Assembly: GCA_001584585.1 (NCBI GenBank)
Contig: LSYV01000008.1
Span: 2,059,040-2,123,039, forward strand
Direction of reading: 5' to 3'
DNA from: Gonium pectorale
Lineage: Eukaryota; Chlorophyta; Chlorophyceae; Chlamydomonadales; Volvocaceae
DNA length: 64,000 bases
Positions 56,095 through 64,000 of the stretch are shown here, one piece after another. Position numbers and translations under genes: made by a program. Under the pieces are notes generated by a model. The model made no database searches, had not been told where the DNA came from, and saw nothing but the letters and a program-made list of their open reading frames with translations. How positions within the stretch are numbered: position 1 is the stretch's first letter; each line of letters opens with the position of its first letter.

Positions 56095-58484
56095 ATGCCG
56101 CAGCCGCTAGTGCTCCGGGGAGTAGACTGCTCTTTAAGGGCATGTGGCAACTGTGGGATCAGCCGGCGTCGTAGCGTAATGCGTCCGAGCACCGTCTGTG
56201 CAGCAGGCAACAGGAAGGGCCCTCCGGCAGCCCCTCCCAGTGCTGGCTCTAACGGGGGTGATGCACTGGCTGGCCTGGCGAAGACAGTGATCCGGGACGT
56301 GGCGGCTGGTAGGGCAGGCCTTGTGAGCGCGCACAGGTCGGGGTCCTTACCTTACTGGAGGATTATAGGTTTCGTGTCCATCAGGTATAGAGGTTACAGG
56401 TTACCTGTATCATGGTCGGGAGTACATTTTTCATCCATGCCTGGGGGGCATGGACGAATTTCTTTAGTGGGGTGGGGCAGTAGGTCCTCTCTCCCCCGCA
56501 TCAGCGCCTGGCGCGGGAGTATGGCGCGGCCAGTGTCCCAGAGAACCTGCAGGTGGATTGGCTGGCACCACCGCAGGTGAAAGCCTCCTTGCTTAATGTG
56601 ATCATGTCCCTGTGCTAGGAGGCTGGCAACTAGGAAGCCACACGCCAAGGCTGGAGGGCAGCAGATCGCTTGACAGGGCATGTCTTGCTGCCACCTCAAC
56701 CGCCCACCGACGGACAATCATACCGCAGCTGCCCATCCAGTTGCGACAGAGCTGGATGGCGGTTGCGTCGTTGTGTGCCCACCTTGGCTCAGAACCTGCC
56801 TCCCAACCCCTCCGACCACGTCCCCGACCACGCCAGGAATCTCAGCCGTCACCTCGACCACCTCCGCCTCTGCACCCACCGTCGCCCGGGCGCCCCCAAT
56901 GCACGAGGACCTGCGCAGCCCCTCCTACGCCATTGCCGCTCTAAGCGCGCTTCTGTTCGCCGTGTGCGCGCTGGTGCCGCTGCTACCCGCCTCGGCGCTC
57001 CTGCTCAACCACCGCCAGCCGGCGGTTTGGCAACTGCTCACCAGCTGCTTCGCGCACGGCAGCCTGGAGAGCTTGCTGCAGGGCGTCTTCTTCACTTACA
57101 TCTTCGGCCGCGTGGTGGAGCGGAACCACGGGTCGGTCGCCACGTGGGCGGTGTACATCGCGTGCGGCATGGGTAAGGCCGCGCAGTCGTGGTAGTGGTG
57201 CTGGGCGGTAGGGCGCGTGCGGGGTGGGTCGTGCAGCGAGGGTTGTGAGCCGCCAGGGCCAGGGCGGCCATTGCCGCCGTTGCATCAGGCGAGGAGCTGT
57301 ACTGAGACGCCCGACGGTGATCGTGACGATCTTTCATTCGTGTCCTTTTGGGAAGAGCCTTGCCAATACGCATGCCATTCAGTACAGGCGCCTGCTCCTG
57401 GCAGCGGTGCTCCCGCGCGCGCACGGGGGGGTGGACTTGATATGCTCAACCCCCTGCTGGCGTGTCCCCTGTTGCCCGCAGCGGCTGCGGCGCTGGCCTG
57501 GTTCATGCTGCCCACCAAGGCCGCGCTGCTGTCCTCCGCCGCGCCCGCCGCGGCGTGGGGGCTGTTCCTGGTGGGCGTGGGCTTCCCGCGCCTGTCACGG
57601 AAGCCGCTCGAGGTGGCGTGCATGGCGCCCTTTGCCCTTACGGCCACCACAGCCCGGTGAGGGCGGGGCTGTAGCTGAGGGGTGGTGCCTACCGTAAACG
57701 GCATCCAGCCTGGTAGATGGGAACCAGCGGCGATAGTTCTCTTTGCAATCATGCACGTCGCCACGTGCGGTTGCGGCTTCCCAGCGCCCCTACCTAAACA
57801 GTGGTTGCTGTGGGCTTATGCTCACCTGCCAATGTATAAACTCACTCGTTTGTTGATATAATGCGCGGTTTGTTGGTTCAGCACGGCACGAGACGACACG
57901 AAGCTTCATGTTGTGAGTCATGGCCGCAGGTATTCTGCTCTCTCCACTGCGCTGGTCCACGACGGCACGCCGGTGGGGCAGCTGGTGCACCTGGCGGGGG
58001 CCAGCCTGGTGGCGGGCGTCGCGGCGGCGGTGCTGGCGGTGGTGGAGCAGGTGCAGGAGGAGATGGAGCGGAAGCGGCTGGAGGCCAAGCGGCAGGTAAA
58101 GCGCCGGCGGTGGGTCGACAGCACGTGCGGACTGGCCCTCGGGTTCGAGGGCGAGCGATACCACGGACGAGCACGGGGCTTGTGGAGGCGCCAGGGTGCA
58201 ATGCCTACCCATGGTGTCCTGCCTCGCCTTGTTACTCGGCATACTCGCTTTTGGCTGTGTATGCTCATGTGTGGTCTGTGGGCTCCCGCCAGGTCGTATG
58301 CGAAAGTGAAATGCTGCAATGAGGGAGCCACACCGTCTGGTTGCGATTCGGCGTCACGCGTTACGACTCCTTTCCCTTTTGCACTACCCGCTAGGCCGAG
58401 GCAGCTCGTCAGAACGAGGCAGTTGAGCGCATCGTTAACATGGCCGGGCAGGCGGCGCAGCAGCTGGGCAAGAAGCTTGGGTGA
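56095..58484 (+). CDS. Rhomboid-like plastid membrane protein, predicted inactive
   Basis: Resolved exons are 56095-56322 (start MPQPLVLRGVDCSLRACGNC, probably a transit peptide), 56505-56552 (RLAREYGAASVPENLQ), an exon ending at 57172, 57482-57656, 57930-58095 and 58395-58484 (stop TGA). The 5' border of the third exon is uncertain. Its membrane part shows YAIAALSALLFAVCALVPLL, the rhomboid L1 motif region QPAVWQLLTSCFAHGSLESL and FFTYIFGRVVERNHGS. It resembles plant chloroplast rhomboid-like proteins. The fourth helix reads LPTKAALLSSAAPAAAWGLF where active rhomboids have GxSGAxxG, so the catalytic serine position is proline. The last helix region GTPVGQLVHLAGASLVAG keeps the histidine. A charged C-terminal helix (EEMERKRLEAKRQ to AQQLGKKLG) follows. 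A non-proteolytic role is inferred. Confidence 0.72.
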
Positions 58485-60312
58485 GGGTGCGAGCCTGCTA
58501 ACGCTGCGCCCGTTATCTGTTCACCGGTTCTGGGCCCGGTGTGCCAGGCAACTGGTGCAGACCTGCAGTCCAAGCATGGTACGGGACTGGCAGCCGGGCC
58601 TAACGGTTGGCATGACAGGCAAGCATGTCTAGGGATTAACGGCGCTGCTCGTGCGGACGCTGCAGTAAGTCGGTTTCATTCTTTTGTGTTTGTACAAGGA
58701 CGGCACAGCATTGCTCGTGGATACCTTGCGCCTCCGTGCTAGACGTTTTGTGAAAGCTGAACTGGGACTGAGGTGAGGACGAGTGGAGCGAAAGCAGCGA
58801 CATCTGCTGTACGCTGTAAGTGCAGGCCGTCCATCAGTGGTGCGCGCCTCAAAAGTGTCGGAGTGAACGTTGTCGAGCTCGGGTTGCTGCGGCTTGTGAT
58901 GTCTTCATCGAATGGAATTGCAAAGCTAGGGGGAGTAGAGCTGGATTGGAGGGTCCAGACTTCGGATGCCCGAGTTGATGTGTGGTGTGAGCGTGGGTTG
59001 TGTCATAGCGCTGTGCTGCAGGCGCAGGGAGTCGCTGCAAGTTCTCCATCCCCGTACATGCTTCGCCCTGGTGTGCATCGTAGACTCGAGGTGCTTGCAT
59101 TAAGGGCTGTCGGTACGGGCCTACGGATGCATGCACGGCAGAGCGTGTAGTGTCATGCATGGCGGACTGTCTGTACCGTATGGCCGTACACGCCACAACG
59201 AGCTTTGACCGGGCCCTGAGTAACGGCGGCTCTTGGTAGTCCTCAAGGACCGTGCTGAGCGTTCAAGGCGTTGCTTGAAGCCTTGGTCCGTTCACCAGAG
59301 CTCACGCTCATGTTTGGCCAATCGTTTGACGAGGCCGTTGTGCAGCCCATGCTACCCACGCGCTTCGTCGCAGTTCGAAAAGGCCCTCAACGGCTCCCAC
59401 CAGCACCTCCACGCGCCAGAGACAGGCTTGCAGTGAACCTGCGACGACCCGCTGTTGACATCCGTTTGACTCCTCACTACCGTTTTGGCAGTGGCATGGC
59501 CTGGCAAATTACGTGGGCCGGACGGGCGCGAAAGACCAGACCCGTGATGTACCATGGTTGATAGGGTCCAAGGCACACTGGCAACTCGGCAACAACGCGA
59601 TTCACGAACGCGCCCGTTCGGCGCAACAGGGCATGGAAACGCCGGCGCCGTCGGCCGCGCCGGTCAGCGCCCTCAGCCCGGCATCTCCTCTCGACGACGC
59701 TACAACGACGCACGGCGTCGTATGCGGACGATGAGCGCGCAACGGGTCGTCCAGAGATCTCTCCACCTACGCGTCACTCGGACAGAATCCGTCCCCACTG
59801 GGCTCTGCAGAAACCTGCCTTGCATGCAAGCCGAGCCAACGCATGTTACCTCTCCATTTCTCCCAGCCATTCGTTCCCCAAAACAGACGACCAGCCGACC
59901 GTCCCTACTTGGCGCCACAGCTTTCCAGCCTCGGCCGGCAATGCGCAGCCAAGCCGACTAACCGGGGACCCACAATGTGCACACACGCTGAACATCACGG
60001 GCGGCCGCAAACATACCCAAACCTCTTCGAGATCAGTGTTGGCACCCTTACCAAATTAGGGGCGGCACTGTCCATGGGACCTTCAGAACTTCACCACGTC
60101 ATACACATGCACGCGATACCAAGCAGCGCATAAGGGCGGCAGCGGGCGCGTGGTTTCAGCTCAATCAATTTAAAGATCCTGAATGATGCACGCACTCAGA
60201 GCAGCACGGCCAACGGGAGTGCTACTCAGTTCAGACTCTAAGCCGTAACAGCCTGAAAAACACTTGTTGCAGCTGGGAATACACCACCACCACGCCGCTA
60301 TGGTGCGTTGTT
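58485..60312. other. Intergenic region between converging genes
   Basis: TGTAA at 58815-58819 is a likely polyadenylation signal for the rhomboid-like gene. The remaining 1.5 kb, shared with the SRP9 3' side, contains only short unsupported frames on both strands (for example around 59271-59561). Confidence 0.5.
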
Positions 60313-61002
60313 CTACCCTCGCCGCCGAGGCTTTTTGGAACCGCCAGCTGCTGATTGCCCCGCCGGTGCCGCTGCTTGTTGCCCAGCATCCGCTGCCGGG
60401 GCACCTGACGAAGTGGCCAGAAGATGCATGAGTAAACATTCGGATAGAAGCGCGAGCAGGGGTGCAACGCTCGTGCGCACCAAACTAACACGTTTCTGCG
60501 GCACACCATAAACCGACGGCGGAGTTACCACACGGAAAGACTATTCCAATTGGCGAGATGCCAGGCAATGGGACGATGCCAGGTGAAGCTGGCTGGCGTC
60601 CACAAGGCATAGCGTCTCCACGGCTCGAAACCCAAGGCCTTACCCTCAGGCGGCAGCTCGCCGCACGCCATAAGCGGGAAGAAGATGGTCGTGAGGCGCT
60701 CGACTTTCCGCAGGTCCACCTGTTGGTCTGTCTTGTACTTTAGGCACTGCAAGAAGCGAGGGGCACACGTACCCCCGATCGGCATGGCATCCACCCCATC
60801 GCAGCCGCCGGCCTCCCGCGTGCCTGCTCAAGCCCCCTTCAACAGATCATCATACCCGCCCCACCGTTCTGTCGTCTGTAACCTTGAGGACCAGCTTGCC
60901 CTCACTGTGCCGGAACTTAATAGAGTACCGCGTCTCTAGGGGCCTGGCTTTGTACAGGTCTACCGCTTGCTCATAGAACGCCTCAAAGTCCTCGATGAGC
61001 AT
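60313..61002 (-). CDS. SRP9: Signal recognition particle 9 kDa protein
   Basis: SRP9 pairs with SRP14 on the Alu domain of SRP RNA and slows translation while ER-targeted ribosomes dock. Three exons: about 61002-60866 (MLIEDFEAFYEQAVDLYKAR to KFRHSEGKLVLKVTDDRT), 60746-60644 (CLKYKTDQQVDLRKVERLTT then IFFPLMACGELPPEG) and 60404-60313. The motifs KxRHxxGKLVLKVTDD and CLKYKTDQ followed by a Lys/Arg-rich helix are diagnostic. The protein is about 110 aa, longer than human SRP9 (86 aa). The extra C-terminus is Ala/Gln-rich and ends in a basic SKKPRRRG tail. ATG 61002 fits the family start; coordinates in exon 1 may be off by one base. Confidence 0.92.
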
Positions 61003-61301
61003 GGTTTCCTGTAAGAAGAGGGCTCCCCCACTGCAAGACCCCGTGCGGCAACTCTTCTATGCACCGCTCTTCAGGGCTCACTTGAACATCAGTGATATAC
61101 TCAAGTTTTGGGCTAGTGGTAGTGATCGCCCCCGTGCGTGTTTGGTGAAGGGCCGTGCGCTCGTCCAGCCGGCCAATGCGTCCAGCGGCCAAACGCTACT
61201 TCGTTATTATTTCTGTTCGCACCGATTTGCGCCCCTCGTACCCCTAAATAGATCGGTTTCCCTTCAAGTAATCGTGTTAACTTTCTTTCACAACGCCAAG
61301 C
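61003..61301. promoter_or_regulatory. Bidirectional promoter interval SRP9 / taxilin
   Basis: About 300 bp separate the SRP9 ATG (minus) from the taxilin ATG (plus). Both transcripts must start here. No TATA box was assigned. Confidence 0.6.
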
Positions 61302-63961
61302 ATGGCGGATGCGGTGGCAGAGCCCGTTCCGCTCGAGTTAGAGAGTCCTACTAGCTCGCATTCATCTCCAGAACCGGTGGCCTCCTCAGGTTCACCGCGA
61401 GCCATGCAGCTTTCGGCGAAAAGCAACCAGGAGTTGTCGGTACCTGGATCGAAGGGCAAGAAGTCAAAATCTCAGGTAATGCTCCATAGGGCTCATTCGG
61501 CTTGCGCGCCACGGAGGGCCGGCGGGCGGGAAACCATAGTATGAAGGGATTTTGCATCGTAGAGGCAGCAGCAAACACTATTCATAGCTTACGGAACATA
61601 ACGCAATGGACACCTGCGGCCGTTGCCGCTGGGGTGGCAACCAGTGATCTGGAGTGCCTGACATGGGTATGGGTCTGAGGAGTGCCCGCCTGACTTGCGC
61701 AAACCCGGTGATGGGAATGGGAACGAGGGGTGGGCTATCCAACCCAGAATACCGCAACCCGCAGACCCTGCGACCCCGTTTGTCCTGGTGGGACCCTGTT
61801 GCCTCACGCGGACAGCTCGTGGGATTGGTTGCAGCTGCACGGCATGTGCACAACGGGCATTAACGCTTACGACAGGAGGTTGGGACTGGACCTGTGCACG
61901 GAACCTACTCGTCCCGGCACTCACTTGGTCTCGACACGCTGCCCTTGTTGCCACATGCCTTACCCACAGGACCCGTCTGCAGACTTCGTAAACGTACTGA
62001 GCTCGCGCATTGAGGAGATCGAGCGCGCGGCGGCAGGGCACGGAGGGCCTGCTGAGCGCGAAGCGGCAAAAGCCCGCAAGAAGCAGCTGCGTGAGGTGCG
62101 GCGGAGGCACGCGTTGCGGAATAGCCAGTGGTATTAGGAAGTCCGAACGCCTCCAATTATCCTGTTTGTTTCTAACAATCAGGAGTAACCTCAGCCCATC
62201 TTGTCTTCGTGCAGGTAGTCAAGTTCTGTGGTGACCGGGCCAACAGCGCTGAGGATCGCATTGCGTATGTGCAGCAGAAGTACACGCAGATGGTGGGTCG
62301 GGCTCGCTGCCAGGAAGTGAGAATGGCGGGCGGCGACCCTGCATTGCAGACGCATACAGCGTCAGCTGTACCCAGTGGCTTGATGGTGGCCTTTTATGGC
62401 CGTCAGCTCTTCACCTTCAACGATAGGGTGCCCAGGGCACATGGCCTGCGGCCTACAAGTTGCAGTTCCTGTTCTGGCGCATGTGCACTTCTGACCAGAT
62501 CTACGCTACTAGGGTTTATGGCCAAGATGCATTGTTTCATACCTCACCGCCCCACGCGTCCGCATGCTGGCCCCGGCCGTGCTGCCTCACTCCATTCCCC
62601 TGTCGCAGCTGTCGGAGCTGCTGCGCCTGGAGCGGTCTCAGCTGGACCTGCAGCGGGAGCACGAGGCGGTCACAAAGGAGAAGGATAAAGGTAGGCGTTT
62701 CCGCGGGTTCCCGGGACCCGTCCGTTGGGCTCTTGGAATAAGGTTTATGGCGTGCGCCGACGTGTCGTTACGGGGAACATGCATGTGGGCGTCGCAGCTG
62801 AGCGGACTGAAACAGTGCGGAAATGGGAGGTATTTGTTGCGCAGATACCAGGGCTTGCACCTGTCGCATACCGGGTGCATGCGGCAAGGGAGTATCCCAC
62901 AAGGATCCAAGTACTTCACTTGCACGCTCTTGGGAAATCGGGGTGCTGGATTTCTCACCGTGATCGGCCCTAACCGGTGCACACGTCGCTGAGCGTGGTC
63001 AGTGTTTTGCGGCTCCCAGTCCAGTCCGAGCTGAAGAAAACCAACCTGCTGAAAGACAAGCTGGAGGAGCTGTGCAGGCAGCTGCAGAAGGAGGCGCGGG
63101 AGGTGAGAGCAGGGCTGCAGCAGGGGACCTGGGCGTGGGCAAGGCTTCCAGAAGGCCGCGGCCAGAGACTCAGCTGCCGCTGTGGGTGGCATCAATTTCT
63201 GGTGGATTTGTGAGAGGGTGTGCACGCCGGGAAGGGCAGCACTGTGCTGTATGGGTGTGGGTGTGGGCAGGTGCCCAAGCTACACGATAGTTGTGCTCTT
63301 AGGTTCGGTCCTGCAGCCTCTGCTGGGTGGGTTTGAAGGTCCGCGCCCGTCAGCAGCTCTCTCGTGTCTAGACTGTACAGTAGCATGCAAGCGCACGGGC
63401 TTCTCGTCAGGATCAGCTTTAACGGAGTCCGCGCTGTTAAGTGCCTTCGGCCCACCATGGCTTGGTCTCTTTATGCTCTCTGCGCCCCCTACCTAGGTCG
63501 CGGAGGAGAGCAGGCGGCGGAATGAGGAGGAGTTGCGCCAGCGGCAAGCGCTGCAGGCCAAATTCACCCAGGCGATCAACGTGAGTGAGGCTGGCAGGAT
63601 GGGGCCACAGCGGCACACAATTTTTTTCTCAGGCCAGCCAATGCCATTTCCTTCAGGCCCTAAGGCTTGCTTCAATGCCCTCGACCTGGAGTACAGAAAT
63701 CGTGCCGCTTGAGACTACCCACATACCCGTCTCACACACCAATGTTGGGGTGGCTTCGCATTGCTTTTCGGGACACGGGTCCGCGGGGCTTGCACTTCAG
63801 CAGCAGCTTTTGCGCCTCGCCATTCGTCACTGCGCTCGCAGGAGGTGAGCGAGAAGATGGACGCTCAGGCTGCGGAGCGCTCCCGGCAGCTGGCCGAGAA
63901 TGAGGATCTGCGCGCCAAGCTGGACCAGTTCCTGGGGCAGTTCGAGAGCTTCAACGCACTG
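61302..63961 (+). CDS. Taxilin family coiled-coil protein, 3'-partial
   Basis: Taxilins are long coiled-coil proteins that bind syntaxins, and in animals the nascent-polypeptide-associated complex. Exons 61302-61475, 61970-62095, 62215-62292, 62609-62690, 63020-63102, 63497-63580 and 63842-63961 join in frame to 249 aa; the gene continues beyond the window. After an acidic Ser-rich N-terminus (MADAVAEPVPLELES) the coiled coil begins near EDRIAYVQQKYTQM. It shows the taxilin signature TNLLKDKLEELCRQLQKEAR, then FTQAINEVSEKMDAQAAE and ENEDLRAKLDQFLGQFES. The KLE-LCR-LQK motif and the following NEELR-KL-Q pattern identify the family. The last exon ends at a GTAAGT donor at 63962. Confidence 0.88.
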
Positions 63962-64000
63962 GTAAGTGGTCATCGTGCGTAAAGCTGCCATTTGTGCCCT

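Noticed and set aside
1..64000. CRISPR arrays, bacterial operons, rRNA or tRNA genes
   Set aside because: No spaced repeat arrays, no polycistronic organisation and no convincing tRNA or rRNA sequence were found; the window is nuclear eukaryotic DNA.
1..64000. Autonomous transposons or integrated viruses
   Set aside because: No reverse transcriptase, transposase, integrase or capsid motifs were seen; only the short 87-bp MITE-like repeats were found.

Overview
This is nuclear DNA of a green alga, most likely a chlamydomonadalean or volvocine species close to Chlamydomonas. The evidence is a GC-rich genome, short exons split by many GT..AG introns, GT/AC microsatellites, TGTAA-type polyadenylation signals, a nucleus-encoded petM with a transit peptide, a plastid MEP-pathway gene (DXR), and a flagellar-type protein. 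The genes are eukaryotic, each is transcribed alone, and there are no operons. Coordinates for multi-exon genes run from first to last coding base. Splice sites were read by eye from GT/AG signals, reading frame and family conservation. For UBC7, the PRC1-type RING gene, the SAXO/Hsp70-domain gene, DXR and petM the exon lengths sum to an exact multiple of three.

Layout. 1-290 is an 18-bp minisatellite at an ambiguous contig edge. About 760-4996 (+) is a SART3/Prp24-like U4/U6 recycling factor lacking its N-terminus. 5708-6921 (+) is the E2 enzyme UBC7/UBE2G1. About 9.9-11.9 kb (-) holds an unrecognised candidate gene. 12320-13737 (+) is a Polycomb/DRIP-type RING protein. 16503-22612 (-) is a large F-box/LRR protein. 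23440-26764 (+) is a 394-aa protein joining SAXO-type microtubule-binding repeats to an Hsp70 substrate-binding segment, the most unusual gene here. 28846-32061 (-) is an AMT1 ammonium transporter. 34530-36616 (-) is mitoribosomal protein mL54, head to head with DXR (36929-43301, +). 44629-53041 (+) is a divergent kinesin, tail to tail with petM (53961-54497, -). 56095-58484 (+) is a plastid-type rhomboid homologue without its catalytic serine. 60313-61002 (-) is SRP9, head to head with a taxilin (61302 to the window end, +).

Functionally the window is mostly housekeeping: splicing, ER-linked ubiquitination, mitochondrial translation, SRP targeting, isoprenoid synthesis, photosynthetic electron transport and nitrogen uptake, plus two cytoskeletal genes. 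The main points for follow-up are the SAXO-Hsp70 fusion, a kinesin with an altered switch I, two GC-AG introns, a three-copy 87-bp MITE-like element clustered around mL54/DXR, and the pseudo-rhomboid.
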